The notes: generated from the sequence alone by a model not told the origin. A DNA stretch of 64,000 nt from Anaerolineales bacterium UBA5195 (GCA_002412925.1 DHVZ01000037.1:277487-341486); one strand, 5' to 3'; shown: positions 8,681 through 17,887, counted from the stretch's first letter. Made by a program: numbers and translations.

Positions 8681-9898
8681 TTAGAGCCAGTCTCGGATCA
8701 TTTTCTTATCGCCAATATAGATTTCATTTGGCGAGGTCGGGTCCAGCGCCCACTTGATGCGCGCAATCCCTTCGGTCACATCCTTGACCGAACCCGAAAT
8801 CGACAGGCGGATATGCCCTTCCATCCCAAATTCCTTGCCTGGCACAGTCACCACGAAGGCTTTTTTGAGCAGGAATTTCGCAAGTTCCACGGAATTGCCA
8901 TTGAACGCGCGCAAATCTGGCAGCGCGTAGAATGTCCCTTCCGGCCTGATCAGGCGCGCCCCACTGAACGTCCGCATTTCTTGCAGCAGCACAGCGCGGT
9001 TATTCTCGATTTGGAGCCGGATGGCTTCGACGACCGTCTGCAGGCCATTCAAAGCCCCTTCAGCAGCCGCCTGGCTGACCGGCGAGACCCCGGAAGTGGT
9101 TTGCGCGGTGATATTGGTCATGACCCTGACAAGTTCCCGCGGGGCCGCCACCCACCCAACACGAAATCCAGTCATCCCGTAGACCTTGGCCACGCCGTTG
9201 ACTACGATGATGTGCGAGTCTTCCACATCCTTGTTGGTGAATTCATAGGCCGGGTGGGCCACTTTGCGATCGAAGACCAGCTTGTGGTAGATATCGTCGC
9301 AAACCATGTAAATGCCTTTGCGCTCGCAGAAATCAACAATCTTCTGAATCAGTTCCGGCGGATAGACCGCGCCGGACGGGTTGTTCGGGCTGTTAACGAT
9401 GATCGCCCGCGTATAGCTCGTCGCCGCCAGTTCGATTTCCTCGAAAGTAGGGGTAAAAGTCCCGTCAGACGGCGTTACGATCACCGGCTTGCCATAGCAC
9501 ATCTTGATGATCTCTGGGTACGAAACCCAGTACGGCGCGAGAACAATGACTTCATCCTGCGGGTTCAGGATCGAGAAAAAGATATTGAACAACGATTGCT
9601 TCGCCCCGTTTGTGATGATCACATTTTCAGGTGCAACCAGGCGGTTATAGTTTTCTTCAGTGTAGCGGATGACCGCTTTTTTGAGCGACAGCACGCCGTC
9701 GGCAGGCGTATACTTGACTTCCCCGCTGGTCAGTTTGGCGGCCGAGGCCAGGATCGCGGCAATTGGGGTCTTGTTCTTGGGTTCGCCGATTCCCAGGTGA
9801 ATGACCGCTTCGCCCCGTTCGCGCAACAAGCGCGCTTCCTCGTTGAGCGCCAGTGTCGGTGACTCGGCGATTTCACTGGCTAGTTTGCTGATTCTCAT
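8681..9898 (-). CDS. class I/II pyridoxal-phosphate aminotransferase (aspartate aminotransferase type)
   Basis: 405 aa from the ATG at 9898 (MRISKLASEIAESP), preceded by a purine-rich AAGGAA site. A longer frame to 10024 crosses the upstream hairpin and is not expected. Fold-type I features are visible: GAKQSLFN, NSPNNPSGAVY, CDDIYHKLVF and VAKVYGMTGFRVG (the PLP lysine is VAK), plus the C-terminal arginine region GHIRLSIS. Probably aspartate/2-oxoglutarate transamination, though the 1-beta subgroup has mixed specificities. Confidence 0.9.
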   Translation of the reverse strand: MRISKLASEIAESPTLALNEEARLLRERGEAVIHLGIGEPKNKTPIAAILASAAKLTSGEVKYTPADGVLSLKKAVIRYTEENYNRLVAPENVIITNGAKQSLFNIFFSILNPQDEVIVLAPYWVSYPEIIKMCYGKPVIVTPSDGTFTPTFEEIELAATSYTRAIIVNSPNNPSGAVYPPELIQKIVDFCERKGIYMVCDDIYHKLVFDRKVAHPAYEFTNKDVEDSHIIVVNGVAKVYGMTGFRVGWVAAPRELVRVMTNITAQTTSGVSPVSQAAAEGALNGLQTVVEAIRLQIENNRAVLLQEMRTFSGARLIRPEGTFYALPDLRAFNGNSVELAKFLLKKAFVVTVPGKEFGMEGHIRLSISGSVKDVTEGIARIKWALDPTSPNEIYIGDKKMIRDWL

Positions 9899-9961
9899 CT
9901 TCCATTCCTTCTCCCTCTCCCACGCGAGAGGATGGCTAAGGTAGTTGGGTAGAAAACAAAA

Positions 9962-9990
9962 CTGGTCAGGCGCCACAGCGCGCTGACCAG
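9962..9990 (-). terminator. terminator or attenuator between fabD and the aminotransferase
   Basis: CTGGTCAG / CTGACCAG with further GCGC pairing; on the minus strand it is followed by TTTTGTTTT. It may end fabD transcripts, or sit in the aminotransferase leader, as GTGCTATATC lies just upstream. Confidence 0.7.
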
Positions 9991-10146
9991 ATATAGCACG
10001 ACTACCGCCAAAGGGCGCTGACAATCGAGTTGTCAGGCAATCGTCTCATAAAACAATTATACACGCCCAGAGAAGAAAAAACATCACGTCAAATGTCACT
10101 CGTTTTTCACTCAAGTCGGGGCTCTTCCCGGCTTGGCGGGAACAAG

Positions 10147-11088
10147 CTATCGAAGGGCATCGAAGTCAGCCGGGATTCCCAATGGCAGCGCGCTAACGCC
10201 TTCGGCAATCCGTTTGACCAGCCCGCCCAATACAGAGCCCGTCCCAACTTCGATAAAGGTTGTCACTCCCCGTGAAGCCATCCACTTAACAGAGTCAACC
10301 CAGCGCACCCGCGACTGCATCTGGGCAATCACATCTGCACGCAGGGCGGTTGATTCCCTCAATGGCGCAGCCGCCACATTCCCCACAACCGGGATGGCAG
10401 CCTCCCCAAAAGCAGCAGCCTCCACAGCCTGCTCCCATTCAGCCTGGATGATATCCATCAGCGGAGAATGGGCCGCAATACTGACCGCCAGCGGCAGGGC
10501 GCGTTTGGCCCCGGCAGCCTTCGCGCCCACCATGGCCCGCTCCAGGGCAGATTTGTGCCCAGAAATGACCACCTGCCCGGGAGAATTGTCGTTGGCCACC
10601 TGGACAATTTCATCCGCAATGCTGGCCTCCGCGCAAACTCGATCCAAGGTGGGGAGGTCGACGCCCAGGATGGCCGCCATCCCACCGGGGTTGACCTCAC
10701 CGGCGCGCTTCATCAGTTCTCCGCGCTGGCGCACCAGGCGCAGCCCATCTGCAAAAGACAACGCCCCGGCCGCCGTGATCGCAGAAAGCTGCCCAAGAGA
10801 GTGCCCGGCAATGAAAACGGGCTGCGCAGCCGGGTGAAGGGTTTGGAAGACGCGGTAAGCGGCCAGGGAGTGGATAAACAAAGCCGGCTGCGTGTTGACC
10901 GTGTCGTTCAAGTCAGAATCCGGGCCATCCCACATCATTTTTGAGAAGGCCAGCCCCAGGATGGAATCGGCTTCGTCAAAGGCTGCGCGGGCAACCGGGA
11001 AAGCAGCCGCCAGATCGCGGCCCATGCCAACAGCCTGCGAACCCTGACCGGGGAATAAAAATGCTGTCGTTCGAGAATCAAAAATCAT
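10147..11088 (-). CDS. fabD: malonyl-CoA:ACP transacylase
   Basis: 313 aa. Loads malonyl groups onto acyl carrier protein for fatty acid synthesis. GQGSQ (oxyanion loop) is near the N-terminus, the nucleophile elbow is GHSLGQ (active Ser about residue 97), the catalytic His is in AHSPLM, and FIEVGTG lies near the end. The family usually has GHSLGE; Gln replaces Glu here. The Shine-Dalgarno AAGGAG is 6 nt from the ATG. rpmF lies upstream in the same orientation, but plsX and fabH, common rpmF partners, are absent. Confidence 0.93.
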   Translation of the reverse strand: MIFDSRTTAFLFPGQGSQAVGMGRDLAAAFPVARAAFDEADSILGLAFSKMMWDGPDSDLNDTVNTQPALFIHSLAAYRVFQTLHPAAQPVFIAGHSLGQLSAITAAGALSFADGLRLVRQRGELMKRAGEVNPGGMAAILGVDLPTLDRVCAEASIADEIVQVANDNSPGQVVISGHKSALERAMVGAKAAGAKRALPLAVSIAAHSPLMDIIQAEWEQAVEAAAFGEAAIPVVGNVAAAPLRESTALRADVIAQMQSRVRWVDSVKWMASRGVTTFIEVGTGSVLGGLVKRIAEGVSALPLGIPADFDALR

Positions 11089-11206
11089 CGTTGCTCCTTG
11101 GGAATGTCACCCTGCTTTCGAGGTCGGTTCCCTCCGTTTATCCGTTTCATCCGTTGAAGAGATCCATTGTCCACCTCGCGATGACATCACCAACTTAAAC
11201 ACAAAC

Positions 11207-11230
11207 GCGCCGTGTTGGTCACGGCGCGCC
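11207..11230 (-). terminator. terminator after rpmF
   Basis: GCGCCGTG / CACGGCGC with a 5-nt loop; the minus strand continues GTTTGTGTTT. Confidence 0.7.
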
Positions 11231-11241
11231 AGCGTTTTGTG

Positions 11242-11436
11242 CTATTTTTTCTTTTCTTTCTCGACTTCGACAACTTCGCGGCCCTTGTAGTGCCCGCAGT
11301 TGGGGCAAACAGTGTGCGGCAGGCGCATCTGACCGCAATTGGGGCAGGTCGTCAGGTTTAGATCTTGCAGGGAATCGTGCGCACGACGGCGATCACGACG
11401 ACCTTTCGAGTGTTTACGCTTGGGTTGAGGGGCCAT
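11242..11436 (-). CDS. rpmF: 50S ribosomal protein L32
   Basis: 64 aa, basic. N-terminus MAPQPKRKHSKGRRDRRRAH, then a zinc ribbon of two CPNCG motifs (about residues 32-50), so this is the Cys4 zinc form. The C-terminus is a charged EVVEVEKEKKK tail. Upstream of fabD on the same strand but separated by a terminator-like hairpin. Confidence 0.95.
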   Translation of the reverse strand: MAPQPKRKHSKGRRDRRRAHDSLQDLNLTTCPNCGQMRLPHTVCPNCGHYKGREVVEVEKEKKK

Positions 11437-11589
11437 TCCTTACTCCTTTATGATTGCATCCAGGTGACTGGTTAATTCCGGTTTAAGCGGGCTGATTATA
11501 GTGGGGTTGCTTTGCAGTGTCAAGCAAACCGGAACTTTTGGTTTGTCAGATTCGTCCAGCTGTGGTATACCCAACCCTTCGGAGGAAAA

Positions 11590-12489
11590 ATGACACCCAA
11601 AATATTCGGAAATTTGATTTTGACCCTGATTGCAGCCGCGTTGATGATCTCGGCCTGCGGAGGAGCAGAGGCTTCCCCCACTCCGACCGAAATCAGCCTC
11701 GAAGCTATCTACACAGCTGCCGCTGCGACCGTCTTTGCCGGGCAGACCGGCACAGCCGGCGCCCAGCCCTCACAAACCCTGACCCCCACGGGTACAATCA
11801 CGCCTACAGGCACAATTACGGCAACCCCGCCGCCAACCCAGGCGGTTTTTGTGCCCTTCCAACCTGCCTTTACGGCGGCTTTCACCGGGACCCCGGGCAC
11901 GCTCGTGCCAAGCGCCACCGCCACCTTTGGCGCGGTAGGCTGCAATAACTCCGCCTTTATTCAGGATGTGACCATCCCCAACAATACCAACCTGACCGCC
12001 GGACAAGCCTTCACCAAAACCTGGCGTATCAAGAATACCGGAACCTGCAGTTGGACTGCAGACTATAAATACACCTTTATCGGGGGCAATCTGATGGGCA
12101 GCGATACCACGAAAATCCGCCGCACCGTGGGGCCGGGCGGCACAACCGATTTCTCGCTCAAAATGACCGCCCCAGCCTCACCGGGCACCTACAGCGGCTA
12201 CTGGCGCATGGCCGACACCACCGGCGCGCTATTCGGGACCTCATTCAGCGTGGTCATTCTCGTTCCCGGAGCAACTCACACCCCGACCAGCGCGGTGGTC
12301 CCATCCGCAACTTCGGATTCGGGAGCGACGCAGGCCGCGGCTGCGGCAACTTCTGCGGCAGCCGCTGCCACGCAAGCCGCCGTTGCGGCCACGCAAGCGG
12401 CTGCGGCGGCCACCCAGGCTGCGGCCGCCGAGGCAACTGCAAATGCTGCCGCCAGTCAAACGGCTGAAGCCCCGCCGCCCGGCCCATAA
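11590..12489 (+). CDS. lipoprotein with NBR1-type Ig domain and Ala/Thr/Gln repeat tail
   Basis: 299 aa from the ATG at 11590 (GGAGG at 11581). Signal peptide with lipobox ISAC, a Thr/Pro linker, then a domain at about residues 118-220 with the NBR1-Ig pattern: FIQDVTIPNNTNL, TWRIKNTGTCSW, and a SPGTYSGYWRM block. The last 60 residues are repeats of the AATQAAA kind, ending EAPPPGP. NBR1-like domains in bacteria occur in surface proteins, where the role is probably adhesion or scaffolding. The longer frame from 11512 would lack the lipobox position. Confidence 0.8.
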   Translation: MTPKIFGNLILTLIAAALMISACGGAEASPTPTEISLEAIYTAAAATVFAGQTGTAGAQPSQTLTPTGTITPTGTITATPPPTQAVFVPFQPAFTAAFTGTPGTLVPSATATFGAVGCNNSAFIQDVTIPNNTNLTAGQAFTKTWRIKNTGTCSWTADYKYTFIGGNLMGSDTTKIRRTVGPGGTTDFSLKMTAPASPGTYSGYWRMADTTGALFGTSFSVVILVPGATHTPTSAVVPSATSDSGATQAAAAATSAAAAATQAAVAATQAAAAATQAAAAEATANAAASQTAEAPPPGP

Positions 12490-12497
12490 TCACCTGC

Positions 12498-12529
12498 AAA
12501 AGAGCCGGGAAAATCCCGGCTCTTTTCTT
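12498..12529 (+). terminator. intrinsic terminator after the NBR1-Ig lipoprotein
   Basis: AAAAGAGCCGGGA / TCCCGGCTCTTTT, 3-nt loop, T-rich tail. Confidence 0.9.
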
Positions 12530-12548
12530 TAACTCACCTTACACAGAA

Positions 12549-12601
12549 CGTCCTGAAGGTTCCTTTGTGAAACTTGTTTTACCGGTCAAACCTTCAGGAC
12601 G
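12549..12601. repeat. 13-bp inverted repeat, convergent intergenic
   Basis: CGTCCTGAAGGTT and AACCTTCAGGACG flank a 27-bp spacer between convergent genes. It is either a weak bidirectional terminator or a member of a dispersed palindromic repeat family; a genome search is needed to choose. Confidence 0.55.
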
Positions 12602-12619
12602 GTGCGTAACACCAGTTCT

Positions 12620-14062
12620 TTAATTTTTCGATACTACCCAGAACAACACCCCTGCCAGGATTGGCAAGAGCAAAGCCATCCCGCCGCAGAATGGGATTCT
12701 GCTGGCTGGCGTTGTGACGGGCGTCTCCGCGGGGATGGGTTTCGTCGCCACCCCCGTCGGCTTTGCCGGGGCCAGTGTGGAAGTCGACTCCTGAACGGGT
12801 GTCGCGGACACGGTGGGAAGGGCGACGGTGGGGGGGGCGAAGGTGGGCGTGGCAGTCAGGATCAGGTAGTCGAAGCCCTTGTCGGTCTCGCTGAGAGCCC
12901 AGGGCAACTGCCCGCTGATCCATTTTGCCAGTTCCAGCGCTTTTTCATTTTTCGGATCAATCTCCAGTGAGATTTTCAACTCCCGGGCCGCGCGGGATAA
13001 TTCTGCGTAATCCCGTCCGCCGGTGTAGTAAACGTTATACAGATAGTGGCTCCAGAGCAAATCGGCGAAGCCATAATGCCAGAGGGCATCCTGCGGCAAC
13101 AATTCAACCGATTTTTCATATGCCGCAACCGCTTCCTGGTAGAGCTCCACACCGCCAGGGTCGCTGCGCAGGTAACCTTTGTTATAGCGAATCGCTTCCT
13201 TGCAGGCTTTGCCAAGTCGTCCCCAGGCTTCGCCATCATGGGGGCTTTTCATGGTTGTCGCGCGCTCATCCAGCACCCTTTTCCAAAAGGAAGGGGCGAT
13301 CAGTGAGATCGTGATGTTATTTCCGGCGGTCGGTTCCAGGTTTTCGAAGCGCCAAGCCACCTGGTTACCCGAAACCTGCGCGCCGGGCGATGTCTCAGAA
13401 AAACCGGTGGTTTCGTTGAACAGGACATTCTGGCTGTTGGCCGGGTACGGCAGTTTGACGACAATCTCTGCGGTGCCGATCGTATCCTTCCAACCAGCGC
13501 CGGTCTCCAGAATGTAGCGGAAAGCGACAAAAGGCTCGTAGCCAAAGCCATCCGCAGTGTAATTGACGCTGATGGGCACATCCACACCGGGAGGAAATTT
13601 CACATTAAATGCGGCCCAGGGTGATTGGCCGCGGGCAATCCCTCCGCTGGAAAAACCGCTTTCGATACGCCGGGTTGCGACCGGCTTGCCATTGACCAGG
13701 ACTTGAAAATCGCTGATTTCGGGGAATCTCCCGAAACCATCTCCGCCCTGCTCAAAAAAAGTCAGCGGGAAACGGACTTCGATATCTTCGGGGTTGGTTC
13801 CCAGGTTACGCATCAGGAAGGAGGCCTCAGTCTTTGCCTGCCCCAGATGGCCGTTTGCGGACGACGAAAGGACCGTCAATGTCACCCTCTCGGCTAACAT
13901 ACGCACCTGTGTCGTTTCCGCGCCCGGAACAATATTTGCGCCGGGCGGCGATTCTGGCGGGGCGACATCCGCCCGAACCGGGACAAACCCCAGGCTGGAA
14001 GCAAAAAGGGCCAGGGTCAGCGCCCATACCCAGCTCGTTGCAGATTTCGGTAACCTACTCAT
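12620..14062 (-). CDS. exported TPR-containing surface protein with C-terminal membrane anchor
   Basis: 480 aa. Signal peptide to about residue 31 (ending VPVRADVAPPE), then a beta-rich region resembling DUF4424-type proteins (about 50-260), then helical TPR-like repeats (about 270-390, for example YQEAVAAYEKSVELLPQDALWHYGFADLLW), a Thr/Pro/Ala linker, and a last hydrophobic helix GGMALLLPILAGVLFWVV with a basic tail. The layout suggests an extracellular protein held by the C-terminal helix. Function unknown. Confidence 0.75.
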   Translation of the reverse strand: MSRLPKSATSWVWALTLALFASSLGFVPVRADVAPPESPPGANIVPGAETTQVRMLAERVTLTVLSSSANGHLGQAKTEASFLMRNLGTNPEDIEVRFPLTFFEQGGDGFGRFPEISDFQVLVNGKPVATRRIESGFSSGGIARGQSPWAAFNVKFPPGVDVPISVNYTADGFGYEPFVAFRYILETGAGWKDTIGTAEIVVKLPYPANSQNVLFNETTGFSETSPGAQVSGNQVAWRFENLEPTAGNNITISLIAPSFWKRVLDERATTMKSPHDGEAWGRLGKACKEAIRYNKGYLRSDPGGVELYQEAVAAYEKSVELLPQDALWHYGFADLLWSHYLYNVYYTGGRDYAELSRAARELKISLEIDPKNEKALELAKWISGQLPWALSETDKGFDYLILTATPTFAPPTVALPTVSATPVQESTSTLAPAKPTGVATKPIPAETPVTTPASRIPFCGGMALLLPILAGVLFWVVSKN

Positions 14063-14144
14063 GCGCTTCTCCTGATCTGTTCACGATTCTGCCCTCTGGC
14101 GGTGTCCTGCAGAAAAGGCTGGAAACCTCTTCCTGGTTGGTGAT

Positions 14145-15228
14145 TCATTTTGTCTGGCGCAAATAGGCTTCCATAAAACCAGTCAGCGCCCCATCCAACA
14201 CGGACTGGGCATTGCCGACCTCATGTTCGGTGCGATGGTCTTTGACCAGCTGGTAAGGATGCAGGACATACGAACGGATCTGGCTGCCCCACTCGGCCTT
14301 GGTGTAATCACCCTTCAGGACGGCGATTTCCGCTTCCTGTTTGGCCTGCTGAAGCTGGAACAACCGCGAACGCAGGACCGTCATGGCGGCTTCCTTGTTC
14401 TGCATCTGCGAGCGTTCATTCTGGCAAATCACGACAATCCCCGAAGGAAGATGCGTCAGGCGGATGGCCGTGGAGTTTTTCTGCACATTCTGCCCGCCAG
14501 CGCTGGATGAGCGGAAGACATCGATTTTTACGTCGCTAAAGTCGATCTGCACTTCGGGGCTGTCCATGGCCACCTGCGGCAGGACTTCCACCAGCGCAAA
14601 CGAAGTGTGCCGGCGGTGGGCGGCGTCAAACGGAGAGAGCCGCACCAGGCGGTGCACACCCCTCTCGGAACGCAAATAGCCAAAAGCGTAACGCCCGCTG
14701 ATCGCAATCGTCACCGATTTGACCCCAACTTCTTCGCCCAGGGTCGTATCCAGGATTTCCGTTTCGAAGCCTTGCGCCTCCGCCCAGCGCAGGTACATGC
14801 GCTGGAGCATTTCAGCCCAATCCTGGCTGTCTGTGCCCCCCGCCCCGGCATGGATCGCCAGGATGGCGTCGCCTTCATCATATTTGCCCGAAAGCATGGT
14901 TGTGAAAGCGCGCTTTTCCAGTTCCGTCTCGATCAGTTCAATTTCAGCTTCCAGTTCGGCGCGCATGGATTCATCATCCATTTCGGCCAATTCGCGCGCA
15001 TCACCGACACGCTGTTCAAAAGCGCGCCAGGATTCCACTTCGTCACGTAAAACAGCGGCCCTCTTGCTGAGCCTTTGCGCCGACTGCGGATCATCCCAAA
15101 AATCCGGCGCGGCAATCTGTTTGTCTAAATCAGAGAGTTGGGTTTCCTTTGACTCCAAGTCAAAGACGCACCAATAATTGCGAAGTCAGTTCCCTGGCCT
15201 GTTGTAAACGATCGATCAAATCTTGCAT
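14145..15228 (-). CDS. prfB: peptide chain release factor 2, programmed +1 frameshift
   Basis: 360 aa when joined as 15228..15163 plus 15161..14145. The first 22 codons end GTG CGT CTT followed by in-frame TGA C at 15162-15159, the classical CUU UGA C autoregulatory site; skipping one T continues DLESKETQ. RF2 reads UGA and UAA, so low RF2 promotes the shift. The SPF anticodon-like tripeptide (RLSPFD) and GGQ (about residue 243) are present. The ATG at 15228 has GGAGG 4 nt upstream. The weak GGTG before the site is the only internal SD-like motif. Confidence 0.96.
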
Positions 15229-15314
15229 CTTGCCTCCAAAGCCTGTCTCATTATCCGCCGCTGGTTGAGCGGCGCGTAGCGCGTCTCGAAACCAAGGCGG
15301 CACGCAACGACGCG

Positions 15315-16223
15315 TTACCCTAAAATTCCATCCACAAACGCATCCGGGTCAAAGGGCGTCAGGTCTTCGGGTTTTTCGCCCAGCCCGGCAAACAAAATCG
15401 GCAGCCCCAGCTCACGCTGAATGGCAAAAGCCATCCCGCCACGCGCTGACGAATCAAGCTTTGCCAGAATCACACCGCTGACCTGGACAGCCTCCTTGAA
15501 AGCCCGGGCCTGCTGCAGGGCATTCTGGCCTGTCGTTGCGTCCAGCACCAGCCAGACGGCGTGCGGCGCGCCTTCCAACGCCTTGCCCACCACACGATAA
15601 ACCTTTTTCAGTTCTTCCATCAGATTAAAGCGTGTGTGCAGCCGCCCGGCGGTATCGATCAGGACGATGTCCACGCCGCGCGCGACACCCGCCATGACGG
15701 CGCTGTACGCCACCGCGCCCGGATCTGACTCGGGAGCGCCCGAAATCACCTCCACCTTGAGCCGGTCTCCCCAAACCTGGAGTTGGTCCACCGCTGCAGC
15801 GCGGAAGGTATCCGCCGCGCCAAACAGGATGGTTTTCCCGGCCTGCAGAAAGCGCTGCCCCAGCTTGGCGGCCGTTGTCGTCTTCCCCGAGCCGTTGACG
15901 CCCACCAGCAGGATCACGGCCGGTTTTACAGCAAAAAAGGCTGCCGGAGGCGGGGAGGCCAGCCGCGAGCGCAGTTCCAGCTTGAGAACGGACTGTAAAT
16001 CCGAGGCGCGGGTCAAACCGTCGCGTTTCACCGCCGCCTTGAGCGCCTCCAGCACCGCCTGGGTCGTCTCCAACCCCAGGTCGGCCTGGATCAAAAGGGC
16101 TTCCAGGTCATCCCAGGTTTCAGAGGTGATTTCAGTGGCACCCAGCAAACCCGCCAGCCGCCCAAAAGCGGCCTTGGAGGTGCGCGAAAGACCGGTCTTC
16201 CAGCGAGAGAAAAATTCTGCCAT
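15315..16223 (-). CDS. ftsY: signal recognition particle receptor FtsY
   Basis: 302 aa, short form without the acidic A domain. SRP receptor GTPase that docks ribosome-nascent chains at the membrane. NG-domain motifs: G1 GVNGSGKTT (about 107-115), G3 DTAGR, TKLDSSARGG, GLGEKPEDLTPFD. The minus-strand -10 (TATAAT, 16239-16234) lies 10 bp before the ATG, leaving only about 4 nt of leader and no Shine-Dalgarno. Confidence 0.95.
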   Translation of the reverse strand: MAEFFSRWKTGLSRTSKAAFGRLAGLLGATEITSETWDDLEALLIQADLGLETTQAVLEALKAAVKRDGLTRASDLQSVLKLELRSRLASPPPAAFFAVKPAVILLVGVNGSGKTTTAAKLGQRFLQAGKTILFGAADTFRAAAVDQLQVWGDRLKVEVISGAPESDPGAVAYSAVMAGVARGVDIVLIDTAGRLHTRFNLMEELKKVYRVVGKALEGAPHAVWLVLDATTGQNALQQARAFKEAVQVSGVILAKLDSSARGGMAFAIQRELGLPILFAGLGEKPEDLTPFDPDAFVDGILG

Positions 16224-16262
16224 GGCGGCGGAGATTATATCACGGGAGACGGATCGGTCTTA

Positions 16263-16271
16263 TGTTATACT
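16263..16271 (+). promoter_or_regulatory. extended -10 promoter giving a leaderless osmC mRNA
   Basis: TGT-TATACT ends 6 bp before the osmC ATG at 16278, so the expected transcription start is the A of the ATG. The divergent ftsY -10 is at 16234-16239. Confidence 0.65.
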
Positions 16272-16277
16272 CGCGCC

Positions 16278-16733
16278 ATGACAGACGAAAACCCCGCGAA
16301 CATCTGGAAAGAAGTCAGCACAACCTGGGACGGTGCAGACGGTTATTATGCCGGGAATCAATCCGGCGCGGTCGTCCTGATGGGCAAAGGCAAGGACGGT
16401 CAGCCGGGCATCAGCCCGATGGAAATGCTCCTGGCCGGGCTGGCAGGCTGCACCGGCATGGACATCGTCGAGATTCTCAGGAAAAAACGCCAACTGCCGG
16501 TAGAATTCAAAATCAAGGTCCGCGGCAACCAGAAAACAGATGTCTATCCCAAGCTTTACACCGAGTTTGAAGTGGAATACCTGTTCTGGGGAGACAACCT
16601 AATTCCAAAAGATGTCGAACAAGCCATTCGGCTTTCGGAAGAAAAATACTGCTCGGTGGGCGGGACGCTGGCCAAGGCCGGCCCGATCCGTTCCACGTAT
16701 CGCCTCCTCAAACCGGGTCAGGCAGCTGAGTAA
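16278..16733 (+). CDS. OsmC/Ohr family peroxiredoxin-like protein
   Basis: 151 aa. Two conserved cysteines of the family are at Cys58 (AGLAGCTGMD) and Cys125 (EEKYCSVGG). OsmC proteins reduce organic hydroperoxides with these thiols. The short N-terminus and GISPMEMLLAGL block fit the YhfA/OsmC subgroup. It is followed after about 70 bp by trxA, a plausible reductant. There is no Shine-Dalgarno, which matches leaderless initiation. Confidence 0.9.
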   Translation: MTDENPANIWKEVSTTWDGADGYYAGNQSGAVVLMGKGKDGQPGISPMEMLLAGLAGCTGMDIVEILRKKRQLPVEFKIKVRGNQKTDVYPKLYTEFEVEYLFWGDNLIPKDVEQAIRLSEEKYCSVGGTLAKAGPIRSTYRLLKPGQAAE

Positions 16734-16805
16734 TCCGTAACTTTTTTGAAACTTGCGCATCAAAGGAATTCAGAGGCATTTTCACCCAAAAGAAAGGTAA
16801 CCGAT

Positions 16806-17150
16806 ATGCTTGATACTCCTGTACACGTCACCGATGCGGCTTTTGAACAGACTGTTTTGAAATCCACCCTCCCGGTGGTTGTCGATTTTTGGGCGCCCTG
16901 GTGCGGGCCCTGTAAGATGGTCGCCCCAATCCTGGATAAGCTCGCCAAGGAATATACGGGCAAGGTCTTGATCGCCAAAGTCAACACCGACGAAAACCCC
17001 GAATGGGCGCAGAGATATGGCGTGCAAGGCATTCCAACCATGCTGTTCGTCTCGGGCGGCAAGATCGTCCACCGGCAGGTAGGCGCGCTGCCCGAACGGA
17101 TGCTGCGAGAAGCACTGGCGCAGTTCCTGGAAGTCGCCGGGAAAAACTAA
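16806..17150 (+). CDS. trxA: thioredoxin
   Basis: 114 aa from the ATG at 16806 (AAAGG about 8 nt upstream); an earlier frame start at 16746 is not needed. Active site WCGPC at Cys33/Cys36, cis-proline region GIPTMLF. General dithiol reductant; placement after osmC suggests it recycles that peroxidase. Confidence 0.95.
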   Translation: MLDTPVHVTDAAFEQTVLKSTLPVVVDFWAPWCGPCKMVAPILDKLAKEYTGKVLIAKVNTDENPEWAQRYGVQGIPTMLFVSGGKIVHRQVGALPERMLREALAQFLEVAGKN

Positions 17151-17180
17151 TCCCCGATCAGCAGGCCGGGCACAATTATC

Positions 17181-17208
17181 AAGTCCCGCAGCCTCCTGCG
17201 GGACTTTC
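17181..17208 (+). terminator. terminator after trxA
   Basis: AAGTCCCGCAG / CTGCGGGACTT with loop CCTC, then TCT. Confidence 0.75.
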
Positions 17209-17229
17209 TACGCAAAGGATAAGTTTTAT

Positions 17230-17820
17230 ATGAAGCAATTCGCCTTAATTCTCAGCCTGTTTATCGTTCTCGCTTCTTGCGGGCCTGCGCCAACACCACT
17301 GCCAACACCCGATTTGGATGCGACAATGAACGCCTATTCGGGCACCATGGTCGCCAGCACCCTGACGGCCCAGCCCACCAAGACCCTGCCGCCGACAGAA
17401 ACGGCCACCCCCCAGCCCACCGAGACGGCCACCCTGCCGCCAACCGAAACGCCAGACCCCTCCATGCCGGTTGCTCCGCTTGATGCATCCCCGGGAGGGC
17501 CTACGCCCACTCTTTTCACGGGCGCCTTTGTCCCCGGCGATTTGACAGGCCTGGATGTCGCAATTCTGCGCGTGGAGAACCTGAGCGGAGTTAAGGAAAT
17601 CATTGTGACGGTGGAAGGCGTTACCAGGCCGCGCGAAGTGCCGGTTTACCTGTCCTATAAAGTGACCGGGGCCTTGAATATCAATATTTATACCGGGAGC
17701 TGGCAGTACAAAGTCGAAATCCCCAACAAAAGATTTATCACCGGCGCATTCAAGCAAACCAACACAGACAAAACCACGATGAAGGTCTTCCTGCATAAAG
17801 TCACCGTCCACGGCCCGTAG
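17230..17820 (+). CDS. lipoprotein with PTET-repeat linker
   Basis: 196 aa. Lipobox LASC (Cys17), then a Thr/Pro/Glu linker with repeated PTETAT units to about residue 75, then a beta-rich C-terminal domain (VAILRVENLSGVKEIIVTVEG and YTGSWQYKVEIPNKRFITGAFK). No family is recognised. It is presumably exposed on the cell surface. Confidence 0.75.
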   Translation: MKQFALILSLFIVLASCGPAPTPLPTPDLDATMNAYSGTMVASTLTAQPTKTLPPTETATPQPTETATLPPTETPDPSMPVAPLDASPGGPTPTLFTGAFVPGDLTGLDVAILRVENLSGVKEIIVTVEGVTRPREVPVYLSYKVTGALNINIYTGSWQYKVEIPNKRFITGAFKQTNTDKTTMKVFLHKVTVHGP

Positions 17821-17836
17821 GATCTTCGCATCCTTG

Positions 17837-17887
17837 AGCAAAAGATTGCGGCGACTTCCTGTTGGATAGTCGCCGCAATCTTTTGCT
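17837..17887. terminator. bidirectional terminator, lipoprotein / murA
   Basis: Perfect 19-bp stem AGCAAAAGATTGCGGCGAC with its complement, between convergent genes; both flanks give U-rich ends. Confidence 0.9.

Noticed and set aside
8534..9862. 442-codon plus-strand ORF
   Set aside because: It lies antisense to the aminotransferase gene and shows no family features.
15158..15228. frame break in prfB as a sequencing error or pseudogene
   Set aside because: The break is the standard CUU UGA C recoding site of RF2.
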